From NCBI GenBank assembly GCA_039798265.1, contig JBDKGH010000146.1:1-26106 (forward strand): a DNA stretch of 26,106 nt. The letters are read 5' to 3'. Made by a program: the position numbers and the translations under genes. The notes under the pieces were generated by a model. The model was given only the letters and a program-made list of their open reading frames with translations, did not search any database and was not told where the DNA came from. Source of the DNA: JBDKGH01 sp039798265. Its GTDB lineage: Bacteria > Bacteroidota > Bacteroidia > Flavobacteriales_D > Sanyastnellaceae. This document shows positions 16,666 through 24,444 of the stretch, one piece after another; the first letter of the stretch is position 1, and every line of letters starts with the position of its first letter.

Positions 16666-17409
16666 TTAAATTTCAAATGAAAAACCTTTTTTCTTTTCTG
16701 CGTTGAACAGTTTTCTGTCAAAACGATACAACTGAGAAGGTCTGTGATTAACTTCCTTTTGGGTTTCGCCCAACTTCTGAATGAATTTCATTCCTTGAAT
16801 TTTCTTTCGAAAATTCCCTTTATCGAGTGTAATACTATAAACACTTTCGTAAAACAACTGTAATTGTCCCAAAGTAAATTTTTCGGGAAGCACATTCGTC
16901 CATATAGGTTCATATCGGAGAATGTTTCGAAGTTCTTGAAAAGAGTTATCTAAAATTTCGCGATGGTCAAAAGCGAGCTTGGGTATTTTTTTTACCGAAT
17001 GCCATTTCGATTCTTTTGCCCAAGAGGATGCCACAGGATTTAGCTCCGATGTTTCAACGAGAGTCGTGTAAGCTACAGTAAAAACGCGTCCGAGGGGATG
17101 TCGATCTACATTACACAACGTATTTACCAGACGAAGCTCCACTACCTTCAGAATGGTTAGATCTTCAAGCACTCTTCGAGCCGCCGAGTCCAAATCTTCT
17201 AGCGGATAAACCAAGTCGCCGGGTAAGGCCCAAAAATTTTCGTACGGCTCAGCACCTCTTTCAATCAGGAGCACTTTAAGTTGCCCCTCATGATAACCAA
17301 AGATGACACAATCGACAGAAAAGGCTGATTTAAAGAAATCATCTATATCAATAGAATAAATATCATCCTGCTGAAGTCGTGACTTAAATGCCTTGGTTTG
17401 GAGAACCAT
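16666..17409 (-). CDS. NrtR/AraR-like transcriptional regulator (Nudix domain + winged helix)
   Basis: The 247-residue protein has an N-terminal Nudix fold (about 25-140) and a C-terminal winged helix (about 155-240), the layout of the NrtR family; Bacteroidota members such as AraR control sugar catabolism. The Nudix box (residues 64-86, from GDLVYP) is degenerate: L replaces E7, R replaces E16, T replaces the glycine, while R15 and E19 remain. Hydrolase activity is therefore unlikely, and a sensor-only domain is expected. I chose the ATG at 17407-17409, because the upstream TTG (17425-17427) lies inside a TAnnTTTG promoter box. It is the first gene of the operon and divergent from the first repeat protein. 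Palindromic sites between the two genes are its likely targets. Confidence 0.82.
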   Translation of the reverse strand: MVLQTKAFKSRLQQDDIYSIDIDDFFKSAFSVDCVIFGYHEGQLKVLLIERGAEPYENFWALPGDLVYPLEDLDSAARRVLEDLTILKVVELRLVNTLCNVDRHPLGRVFTVAYTTLVETSELNPVASSWAKESKWHSVKKIPKLAFDHREILDNSFQELRNILRYEPIWTNVLPEKFTLGQLQLFYESVYSITLDKGNFRKKIQGMKFIQKLGETQKEVNHRPSQLYRFDRKLFNAEKKKGFSFEI

Positions 17410-17424
17410 ACTCTTGTTTTTTGA

Positions 17425-17432
17425 CAAATCTA
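17425..17432 (-). promoter_or_regulatory. -7 element for the regulator and glucan operon
   Basis: On the minus strand TAGATTTG matches the Bacteroidota consensus TAnnTTTG, 15 nt upstream of the regulator ATG. The -33 element is not clear. The palindrome at 17457-17477 lies just upstream, around -40 to -60 relative to the expected start point. Confidence 0.5.
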
Positions 17433-17456
17433 TAAAAAAAAGGCAATTTATACCCC

Positions 17457-17477
17457 TTATTGTAAAAAGTACAATAA
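17457..17477. promoter_or_regulatory. 21-bp palindromic operator O1, likely bound by the Nudix-like regulator
   Basis: A perfect inverted repeat, TTATTGTA-N5-TACAATAA, has 8-bp arms and a 5-nt spacer. Size and shape fit the 21-bp palindromes reported for NrtR-family regulators. It lies between the divergent promoters, upstream of both. Confidence 0.65.
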
Positions 17478-17481
17478 ATAC

Positions 17482-17502
17482 TTTTTGTTAATCATACAAT
17501 AA
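17482..17502. promoter_or_regulatory. Second operator copy O2, degenerate, over the -33 box
   Basis: The site is TTTTTGTT-N5-TACAATAA: the right arm is identical to O1 and the left arm matches in 6 of 8 bases. It is exactly 25 bp downstream of O1 (centre to centre) and covers the TTTTTG -33 element of the first repeat-protein gene. Confidence 0.55.
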
Positions 17503-17513
17503 GTATATATTGG
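17484..17513 (+). promoter_or_regulatory. Promoter of the six-module secreted protein gene
   Basis: TTTG at 17484-17487, an 18-nt spacer and TATATTGG at 17506-17513 fit TTTG-N17-23-TAnnTTTG with one mismatch. The expected start point near 17520 gives a leader of about 20 nt. The 13-bp word AAATACTTTTTGT (17476-17488) is repeated at the promoter of the paralogous gene (21155-21167). Confidence 0.6.
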
Positions 17514-17538
17514 CACCTTCAACCAAAACCTTTAACTA

Positions 17539-20500
17539 ATGAAAAAGATTTCTTTACTAGCTGTATTCAGCTTATGGAGTCTGTTTTTGCTAGCTGTTCC
17601 TTACAATGTGACCTTCCGCGTTGACATGAACAACTACCCAGGAACATTCACTACGCCTGAAGTTAATGGCACCTTTAATGGATGGTGCGGCAATTGTATT
17701 CCCATGACTGACGTCAATGGCGACAACATTTGGGAAGTCACTTTTCCACTCGCGCCAGGCTCATACGAGTACAAATTTTCACACGACAATTGGGCGGGGC
17801 AAGAAAACCTATCACAAGCGGGAAGCTGTGCTCCGAACAACGGCGGATACTTCAATCGTACACTTAGTGTAACGCAGGACATTGTGTTAGATGCTGTTTG
17901 TTGGGGTAGTTGCGTTGCATGTTCGCAATCGATTCCGAACTATAATGTGACCTTTAAGGTTGACATGAGTCAATACCCAGGAACCTATACAACACCTGAA
18001 GTAAATGGCACCTTCAATGGATGGTGTGGTAACTGCAACCCGATGACTGACGTTAATGGAGATGACATATGGGAAGTAACCCTTGCCTTACCTCAAGGCA
18101 GCTATGAATATAAGTTTTCGCATGATAGCTGGACTGGCCAAGAGAGCTTATCGCAAGCCGGCAGCTGTGCGCCCAATAACAATGGTTTCTTCAATCGTAC
18201 CTTGAGCCTTACACAAAACACCGTATTAGATGCTGTTTGTTGGGGCAGTTGTGTAAGCTGCAGCCAAACCCTACCCAATTACAACGTCACCTTTAAATTA
18301 GACATGCGTTCGTACACGGGTAATTATACTACCCCTGAAGTGAACGGCACCTTTAACGGTTGGTGCGGTAACTGCAACCAGATGAGCGATGCCAACGGCG
18401 ATGAGATTTGGGAACTAACCTTAAGTCTTCCTCAGGGTAACTATGAATATAAGTACTCAGCGGATAACTGGACTAGTCAGGAACAACTAGCTGGTGTTAC
18501 TGGCTGCACCGTTCTGAATAATGGATTCACTAACCGCGCATTGAATTTAACACAAAATACAGTGTTGGCTCCAGTATGTTGGGGATCATGCTCTGCTTGT
18601 TATTATGATGTCACCTTTAAGGTAGACATGAGTTTATATAGTGGTACGTTCACCACACCTGAAGTCAATGGAACATTTAACGGGTGGTGCGGTAACTGCA
18701 ATGCGATGACTGATGCTAATGGTGATGACATTTGGGAAGTAACCCTTCCACTCGCCCCAGGCAACTACGAGTATAAATTCTCGCATGACTCGTGGACAGG
18801 TCAAGAACAGCTTGCCTCTGCAGGAAGCTGTGCTCCTAACAACAATGGTTTTTTCAACCGCGTACTAAGTGTTAGTCAAAACACAGTACTAGATCCTATT
18901 TGTTGGGGAAGTTGCGTTGTTTGCAGTCAATCAACTCCATCATACAATGTGACATTTAAAGTAGACATGAACCAGTATACTGGCAACTTTACTACGCCTG
19001 AAGTAAACGGAACATTCAACAACTGGTGTGGCAACTGTACACCAATGACCGATGTTAACGGTGATAATATTTGGGAAGTAACCGTTAACTTACCTCAGGG
19101 TAACTATGAGTACAAATTTTCACATGATTTCTGGACAGGCCAAGAAAACTTAACCACCGCTGGAAGTTGCACGGTAACGAACAATGGATTTACCAATCGT
19201 TCACTTAGCTTGACTCAGAACACTGTTTTAGATGCCGTATGCTGGGGATATTGCGTTCCTTGTTCGCAGGTACAGCCTCCACGCACGGTAACCTTTAAAG
19301 TAGATATGAGCCACTACACCGGCAACTATACTACACCAGAAGTAAATGGTACATTTAACGGATGGTGTGGTAACTGCAACGCCATGAGCGATGCCAATGG
19401 AGATGACATTTGGGAAGTTACTCTTACTTTACCACAAGGTAACTATGAGTACAAATTTTCACATGATTTTTGGACAGGTCAAGAAAACTTAACAGCAGGA
19501 AGTTCGTGCACAGTAACCAACGGCGCCTTTACTAACCGCACCTTGAACCTTACACAAAACGTTGTTTTGGATCCTGTGTGTTGGGGCTACTGTTTATCTT
19601 GTAACGTTATACCACAGAACGATACCCGCAGCGCGGCTCGATCTGTAAACGCCACCACCTATCCAAGCTGTTTTAACAACAACCTGAGTACCGACCTCAC
19701 CAATGCAACTGCATCCAGTGAATCAACCATTAGTTCTGCCAGTGGCGCTGGACAAGATGTTTGGTTCAAATTTGTAGCCTCTACACCTGGTGCTCGCATT
19801 TCATCTTCATCAGCATTTGATGTAGCGCTTGAATTGCAAACAGCGGCCGGAGCTTCATTGGCTATTGAAAATGATGCTCAGGGGAACGAAGTGCTGATCT
19901 ATGGCAACTTGACCATTGGTCAAACCTATTACGTGGTGCTTCGCAACCAGTCTACTTCTAGCATTGGATCAGCGAGCATATGCATTCAGAAATTAGGTTC
20001 TTCTAACTGCAATAACGTGAGCAATAACTTTGCGTCATTGTGCACTAGCTTTAAAGTAGCCTATACTGGAGCAAGCAGCTACTCCCTTTCATTTACTGAA
20101 GTTCCAACAGCTGGAGATGTTACTTCGGACACCTTCAACTTCACTACTCCTAATGGCGGCACTGTTGTTTCCTTCAATAACATTCCTGGATTAAACTACG
20201 GAAGAAGTTACAACGTGGTTATTTCAGCTAACTACGTGCTAACCGATGGAAGTGGCAACGTAACTACTGTAACCATTCCAAGTAACGGCTGTCTCATTTC
20301 ATTTGGCGCACAACCAGAACTAGACCTTCGTGCTAATGATGCAAGTCCAAACTTGCGTTATGCCGGATCACAAATAGGGGCGAACAGATGGATCTGCGGA
20401 GCTAGTTATTACCGCTGGGCTATTACCCAAACCGCTCCTATCACAGGACTTACAACCTACACAGATGGTTTGCCTAACAACCGCTTCCTATCTTTGATTG

Positions 20501-20943
20501 CCGTGAACCAACAAAACCCAGGTACAATAGTTCCTGGAGGACAGTACACTGTTCAAGTTGCCCCCGTTTTTGGCAACATTGTAGGAAATTTCGGTTCAGT
20601 TGATCAAACCCTGATCATTGCAGGTTCGGCTATGCCTATCATCGATGAATCAGAGAATTTAACAACTCGTATTGAACTAGAAGACGCTCCGATTGCAGCC
20701 GTTTATCCAAACCCAAGCAATGGACAACTAGTGAATATTAACGCTACTGGGCTTGTTTCATCAAGCGTAGAAGTGCGTGTAATCGATGCACAAGGCCGAA
20801 TGGTAACATCACAACGTTTTGCAGTCAACGAGACATTGAATCAGATGGTTCAATTCGATGAATTGCTCAGCGATGGCCTTTATTTAGTGGAAATTTTAGA
20901 TGGCGATACTACCTATACTGAAAGATTTATCGTTCAGAAGTAG
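17539..20943 (+). CDS. T9SS-secreted protein with six cysteine-rich glycan-binding-like modules
   Basis: The 1134-residue protein has a Sec signal peptide (about 1-20, LLAVPYN). Residues 22-690 are six tandem modules of 108-113 residues. Each starts with VTFKVDM or a variant and contains EVNGTFNGW, GD(N/D)IWEVT and YEYKFSHD, the pattern of E-set domains related to CBM20/CBM48 starch/glycogen-binding folds. Each module has six conserved cysteines (WCxxC, a central C, and CWxxCxxC). Residues about 693-820 form a PPC-like domain (DVWFKFV). More beta-rich sequence follows, and then a T9SS sorting domain from about 1055 (VYPNPSNGQ, ending ERFIVQK). It is divergent from the regulator, so probably co-regulated with the glucan operon. 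A glycan-binding surface role is inferred; no enzyme domain is visible. Confidence 0.88.
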   Translation: MKKISLLAVFSLWSLFLLAVPYNVTFRVDMNNYPGTFTTPEVNGTFNGWCGNCIPMTDVNGDNIWEVTFPLAPGSYEYKFSHDNWAGQENLSQAGSCAPNNGGYFNRTLSVTQDIVLDAVCWGSCVACSQSIPNYNVTFKVDMSQYPGTYTTPEVNGTFNGWCGNCNPMTDVNGDDIWEVTLALPQGSYEYKFSHDSWTGQESLSQAGSCAPNNNGFFNRTLSLTQNTVLDAVCWGSCVSCSQTLPNYNVTFKLDMRSYTGNYTTPEVNGTFNGWCGNCNQMSDANGDEIWELTLSLPQGNYEYKYSADNWTSQEQLAGVTGCTVLNNGFTNRALNLTQNTVLAPVCWGSCSACYYDVTFKVDMSLYSGTFTTPEVNGTFNGWCGNCNAMTDANGDDIWEVTLPLAPGNYEYKFSHDSWTGQEQLASAGSCAPNNNGFFNRVLSVSQNTVLDPICWGSCVVCSQSTPSYNVTFKVDMNQYTGNFTTPEVNGTFNNWCGNCTPMTDVNGDNIWEVTVNLPQGNYEYKFSHDFWTGQENLTTAGSCTVTNNGFTNRSLSLTQNTVLDAVCWGYCVPCSQVQPPRTVTFKVDMSHYTGNYTTPEVNGTFNGWCGNCNAMSDANGDDIWEVTLTLPQGNYEYKFSHDFWTGQENLTAGSSCTVTNGAFTNRTLNLTQNVVLDPVCWGYCLSCNVIPQNDTRSAARSVNATTYPSCFNNNLSTDLTNATASSESTISSASGAGQDVWFKFVASTPGARISSSSAFDVALELQTAAGASLAIENDAQGNEVLIYGNLTIGQTYYVVLRNQSTSSIGSASICIQKLGSSNCNNVSNNFASLCTSFKVAYTGASSYSLSFTEVPTAGDVTSDTFNFTTPNGGTVVSFNNIPGLNYGRSYNVVISANYVLTDGSGNVTTVTIPSNGCLISFGAQPELDLRANDASPNLRYAGSQIGANRWICGASYYRWAITQTAPITGLTTYTDGLPNNRFLSLIAVNQQNPGTIVPGGQYTVQVAPVFGNIVGNFGSVDQTLIIAGSAMPIIDESENLTTRIELEDAPIAAVYPNPSNGQLVNINATGLVSSSVEVRVIDAQGRMVTSQRFAVNETLNQMVQFDELLSDGLYLVEILDGDTTYTERFIVQK
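17602..19608 (+). repeat. Six in-frame tandem modules (113-residue period)
   Basis: Module starts are at 17602, 17941, 18280, 18604, 18943 and 19282, giving periods of 113, 113, 108, 113 and 113 residues. The third copy is shortened at its C-terminal linker. All six keep the WCGNC, central C and CWG(S/Y)CxxC cysteines. Confidence 0.9.
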
Positions 20944-20966
20944 TCTTGTTTTTGGTTTTAAAACAG

Positions 20967-21003
20967 AACCCTTGCCCATTCAATTGGGCAAGGGTTTTTT
21001 TTT
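20967..21003 (+). terminator. Rho-independent terminator after the six-module gene
   Basis: Arms 20967-20978 and 20985-20996 (AACCCTTGCCCA and its complement, 12 bp) flank a 6-nt loop, with a T-tract at 20995-21003. It separates the two paralogous genes into independent transcripts. Confidence 0.93.
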
Positions 21004-21160
21004 CGACACGGCCTATTCAATCTGCATACTTCCATTGATTAGAAAATATTACCTTGATTCATCCGCCCCTCTTTATGAGCAGTAATTTATGGTTCGGTAG
21101 ATACCCTTTTACGTTACATAAGCCGATTGTCACATTTCGGCTAAAAAGATGGTTAAATAC

Positions 21161-21181
21161 TTTTTGTACAAAGTACTATTA
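21161..21181. promoter_or_regulatory. Operator copy O3 at the second repeat-protein promoter
   Basis: TTTTTGTA-N5-TACTATTA matches O1 in 17 of 21 positions, including the same AAAG in the spacer. Its position relative to the -33 box is the same as for O2. The core TTTGTACAAA is itself a perfect 10-bp palindrome. Confidence 0.6.
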
Positions 21182-21191
21182 CCTACATTAG
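21163..21191 (+). promoter_or_regulatory. Promoter of the eight-module secreted protein gene
   Basis: TTTG at 21163-21166, a 17-nt spacer and TACATTAG at 21184-21191 fit the Bacteroidota consensus with one mismatch. The expected start near 21198 leaves a leader of about 19 nt, like that of the paralogue. The rest of 20944-21216 holds the terminator and no gene. Confidence 0.55.
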
Positions 21192-21216
21192 CAGATCAAA
21201 ACCAAAACAGATCACA

Positions 21217-24200
21217 ATGAAAAAAATCTCTTTACTCGCTATTTTCAGCTTGTGGAGTATTTGTCTTTTAGCTGTTCCTTACAACGTGACATTTCGCGTT
21301 GACATGAACAACTATACAGGTACGTTCACAACGCCTGAAGTTAATGGCACCTTCAATGGTTGGTGCGGCAGCTGCAATGCCATGACAGACGTTGATGGTG
21401 ACAACATTTGGGAAACCACCATCTCTTTGGAGCAGGGCACTTATCAATACAAATTTTCACATGATGCTTGGACTGGTCAAGAAAGCCTTACTCCTGGTAG
21501 CTTGTGTACCCTAACCAGCAATGGTTTCACCAATCGTGTCATTAACCTTACGAGTGATACCGTGCTTGACCCCGTATGTTGGGCAAGTTGCACCTCATGT
21601 GCAGAAACGTTGCCTTCGTACAACGTAACTTTCCGTGTGGACATGAACCAATATACCGGTACATTCACCACGCCTGAAGTTAACGGTACTTTTAATGGAT
21701 GGTGCGGCAACTGCAATGCCATGACCGATACAGATGGCGATAACATCTGGGAAACTACTTTGTCATTGACTCAAGGCATGTACGAATACAAATTTGCACA
21801 TGATGCTTGGGGTGGTCAAGAGAACCTTACCCAAGGACTTCCCTGCACCATGACAACGGATGGATTCACGAACCGCACATTGAATCTAACGAGCGATGTA
21901 GTTCTAGAAGCGGTATGTTGGGGTAGTTGCACTTCTTGTTCGACTTCACTTCCTTCACACAACGTAACGTTCCGTGTGGATATGAGCCAATACACGGGCA
22001 CATTTACAACACCAGAAGTAAATGGTACTTTCAACGGATGGTGTGGCAACTGCAACGCGATGAGCGATGCAGACGGCGACAATATTTGGGAAGTAACACT
22101 ATCCCTCCTCGAAGGAACTTACGAATATAAGTTTGCGCATGATGCTTGGACTGGTCAAGAAAACTTGACAGAAGGAAGCTCTTGCACTGTTACCAACAAC
22201 GGCTTCACCAATCGTTCATTGAACTTGACTAGTGATGTGGTATTAGACGCCGTATGCTGGGAATCTTGTTCTGCTTGTGCTACTGTAGTGAACAACTATG
22301 ACGTTACCTTCCGTGTGGATATGAGCCAATACACGGGCACTTTCACAGCGCCAGAAGTAAACGGCACTTTTAACGGATGGTGCGGTAACTGTAACGCCAT
22401 GAGCGATGCAGATGGTGACAACATTTGGGAAGTAACTCTGAACCTGCCTGAAGGTAGCTACGAATACAAATTCGCACACGATGCATGGACAGGTCAAGAA
22501 AACTTGATCTCAGGAAGTTCGTGCACCATTACCAACAACGACGGCTTTACCAATCGTTCATTGAACTTGAATGGTGATGTAGTATTAGACGCCGTATGTT
22601 GGGGTTCTTGCACCGCTTGTGGTACTGTAGTGAACAACTATGACGTTACCTTCCGTGTGGACATGAGTCAATACACTGGCACTTTCACAGCGCCAGAAGT
22701 AAACGGCACTTTTAACGGATGGTGCGGTAACTGTAACGCCATGAGCGATGAAGATGGTGACAACATTTGGGAAGTAACCCTTAACCTTGCTGAAGGTAGC
22801 TACGAATACAAATTTGCTCATGACGCTTGGACAAATTCTGAAAACTTAACCTCAGGAAGCTCTTGCACTGTAACCAACAATGGATTTACCAACCGTTCAT
22901 TGAACTTGACTGGTGATGTAGTATTAGATGCCGTATGTTGGGGTTCTTGCAATGCTTGTTCTGTGCAGCCATCTACCTACAATGTTACTTTCCAAGTGGA
23001 CATGTCGCAGCAAACATTCAGCTTCACTGAAATGCAATTGAATGGTACATTCAATAACTGGTGTGGCGCATGCGCTCCGATGAGCGATGCTAACGGAGAC
23101 AACATTTGGGAAATTACCATTCCACTTGAAGCGGGATCATACGAATTCAAATATGCTTACGATAACTGGACAGGCTCAGAACAATTGGCAGATGGTCAAT
23201 CTTGCACAGTGAATAACGGTGGATTTGTCAACCGTGCATTAGTAGTGGACGGAGATATGACATTGCCTGTAGTATGTTATGCAAGCTGTGCTGCTTGTTC
23301 TAATCCTAGCGATCTATTCAACGTAACCTTCCAAGTAGACATGAGCAACGTAACAGATGCTTTCACTACACCAGAAGTGAACGGTACCTTTAACAACTGG
23401 TGTGGCGCTTGTGCACCAATGACTGACGCAAATGGCGACAACATTTGGGAAATCACCATTCCACTTGCAGCAGGCAACTACGAATACAAATTTGCTTATG
23501 ACAACTGGGCTGGTCAAGAAACACTTCTTCCAGGCGGTTCTTGTACATTAACCACAGGAGCATTTACTAACCGTGTTTACACCGTGAGTGCTGACGTAAC
23601 CCTTCCAGTAGTTTGCTGGGGAAGCTGTTCAGCTTGCGGTAGCAACGAAGGTCCATTCGCCGTTACATTCCGTGTGGACATGCAAAACGTTACCGATGTA
23701 TTTACCACCCCAGAGGTGAATGGTACATTTAACAACTGGTGCGGCGGATGTGCCCCGATGTCAGACACCGATGGTGATGATGTTTGGGAAATCACTATTC
23801 CACTGCCAGCGGGTACTCATGAATTCAAATATGCCTATGATGCATGGACAGGTCAAGAAACACTTACATCAGGTTCTTCTTGTACCATTACAACAGATGG
23901 TTTCACCAACCGTGTGATCACTGTATCAGAAGACATGACAATGGACGTAGTATGTTGGGCATCTTGCGCGGCATGTGGACCTGACGGAGTAGAAAACGTA
24001 AATGCTCCGATCATTTCGATGTATCCGAACCCAGCAAACACTGAAATTTTCTTCGCGGGATTGCGCGCTGGCGAGCAGCCCTTGTTGACTTTATACAATC
24101 AATTGGGTCAGCAAGTGATTACTCAAAAAATCACGAATGGTCGTATCGACATTTCTTCATTGACTGAAGGAGTATATACAACTACAATTTTGTTAGATGG

Positions 24201-24237
24201 TGTACAAACAGTTCAGAAAGTAGTGATCGCTCACTAA
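21217..24237 (+). CDS. T9SS-secreted protein with eight cysteine-rich glycan-binding-like modules
   Basis: This 1006-residue paralogue of the preceding secreted protein has an almost identical signal peptide (MKKISLLAIFSLWS). Residues 22-920 are eight tandem modules with a 113-114 residue period, each with the same E-set pattern and six cysteines. Modules 6-8 form a divergent subgroup with FNNWCGxC and VTLPVV-type ends. A short linker leads directly to a T9SS sorting domain (about 930-1006, MYPNPANTE, ending KVVIAH). The PPC-like middle region of the first protein is absent, so nearly the whole mature protein is repeats. It has its own promoter and terminator. Its operator copy suggests joint control with the glucan operon. 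A long surface filament or glycan trap is plausible; the ligand is unknown. Confidence 0.88.
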   Translation: MKKISLLAIFSLWSICLLAVPYNVTFRVDMNNYTGTFTTPEVNGTFNGWCGSCNAMTDVDGDNIWETTISLEQGTYQYKFSHDAWTGQESLTPGSLCTLTSNGFTNRVINLTSDTVLDPVCWASCTSCAETLPSYNVTFRVDMNQYTGTFTTPEVNGTFNGWCGNCNAMTDTDGDNIWETTLSLTQGMYEYKFAHDAWGGQENLTQGLPCTMTTDGFTNRTLNLTSDVVLEAVCWGSCTSCSTSLPSHNVTFRVDMSQYTGTFTTPEVNGTFNGWCGNCNAMSDADGDNIWEVTLSLLEGTYEYKFAHDAWTGQENLTEGSSCTVTNNGFTNRSLNLTSDVVLDAVCWESCSACATVVNNYDVTFRVDMSQYTGTFTAPEVNGTFNGWCGNCNAMSDADGDNIWEVTLNLPEGSYEYKFAHDAWTGQENLISGSSCTITNNDGFTNRSLNLNGDVVLDAVCWGSCTACGTVVNNYDVTFRVDMSQYTGTFTAPEVNGTFNGWCGNCNAMSDEDGDNIWEVTLNLAEGSYEYKFAHDAWTNSENLTSGSSCTVTNNGFTNRSLNLTGDVVLDAVCWGSCNACSVQPSTYNVTFQVDMSQQTFSFTEMQLNGTFNNWCGACAPMSDANGDNIWEITIPLEAGSYEFKYAYDNWTGSEQLADGQSCTVNNGGFVNRALVVDGDMTLPVVCYASCAACSNPSDLFNVTFQVDMSNVTDAFTTPEVNGTFNNWCGACAPMTDANGDNIWEITIPLAAGNYEYKFAYDNWAGQETLLPGGSCTLTTGAFTNRVYTVSADVTLPVVCWGSCSACGSNEGPFAVTFRVDMQNVTDVFTTPEVNGTFNNWCGGCAPMSDTDGDDVWEITIPLPAGTHEFKYAYDAWTGQETLTSGSSCTITTDGFTNRVITVSEDMTMDVVCWASCAACGPDGVENVNAPIISMYPNPANTEIFFAGLRAGEQPLLTLYNQLGQQVITQKITNGRIDISSLTEGVYTTTILLDGVQTVQKVVIAH
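21280..23976 (+). repeat. Eight in-frame tandem modules (113-residue period)
   Basis: Module starts are at 21280, 21619, 21958, 22297, 22639, 22978, 23317 and 23656. Periods are 113 residues except for the fourth module (114, from one extra codon in NNDGFTNR). Modules four and five are almost identical at nucleotide level. Confidence 0.92.
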
Positions 24238-24255
24238 TCTTTTCTAACTAAGAAG

Positions 24256-24288
24256 AAAGGTCTCGGCTAAGCCGAGACCTTTTTTTTT
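24256..24288 (+). terminator. Rho-independent terminator after the eight-module gene
   Basis: Arms 24256-24268 and 24270-24282 (13 bp, core GGTCTCGGCT) are perfectly complementary around one base, so the real loop must open a few pairs. A T-tract at 24280-24288 follows. Confidence 0.93.
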
Positions 24289-24323
24289 GTCACATAACAA
24301 GTATTTGGAAATGTCGATTTTTT

Positions 24324-24378
24324 TTAGGTAAAGACCTTATAGGTCTAAGACCTATAAGGTCTTTACCTAATTTTTTTT
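24324..24378. repeat. Perfect 23-bp inverted repeat with flanking T-run
   Basis: Arms 24324-24346 and 24348-24370 are perfectly complementary around one base, followed by T8 (24371-24378). Another T8 run (24318-24325) precedes it. Each arm contains a smaller inverted repeat, AGACC-N5-GGTCT. It could be a second terminator on the plus strand or a small palindromic element. It is much longer than a typical terminator. Confidence 0.8.
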
Positions 24379-24444
24379 GACATATGCAAACGTTAGTTAT
24401 ACCTCGCCAATGCCCGCTTATGCCTGTTCTCTCCCGTATGCGCA

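Larger units (their letters stand above)
6864..17409 (-). other. Predicted eight-gene beta-glucan utilization operon without SusC/SusD
   Basis: Eight genes share the minus strand with gaps of 8, 39, 0, 4, 4, 8 and 1 nt in transcription order: Nudix-like regulator, GH158-like glycosidase, 651-residue barrel, 576-residue barrel, 332-residue lipoprotein, 210-residue lipoprotein, GH3, GH16. No internal terminator was seen. Three predicted glycosidases, two predicted outer-membrane barrels and two lipoproteins plus a regulator make a polysaccharide utilization locus in content. The canonical TonB-dependent SusC and SusD genes are missing. The substrate, inferred from the GH3, GH16 and GH158-like combination, is a beta-1,3-glucan. 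One transcript is an inference from spacing. Confidence 0.75.

Noticed and set aside
6864..17409. Looked for SusC (TonB plug, about 1000 aa) and SusD in the glucan operon
   Set aside because: Neither of the two barrel-like proteins has the length, plug or TonB box, and neither lipoprotein resembles SusD. They were annotated as unassigned barrels and lipoproteins instead.
20900..21085. Plus-strand open frame overlapping the end of the six-module gene
   Set aside because: It runs through the terminator hairpin and has no recognisable features.
21121..21142. Inverted repeat AGCCGA-N10-TCGGCT upstream of the eight-module gene
   Set aside because: The arms are only 6 bp, no T-tract follows, and the sequence is not repeated near the paralogue, so no function is supported.
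21477..23795. Several overlapping minus-strand open frames that look alike
   Set aside because: They are the reverse complement of the tandem modules, so their similarity comes from the repeats and not from real proteins.
17602..23976. Regular direct repeats checked as a possible CRISPR array
   Set aside because: The 339-342 bp units are coding and in frame, with no short repeat-spacer structure and no cas genes.
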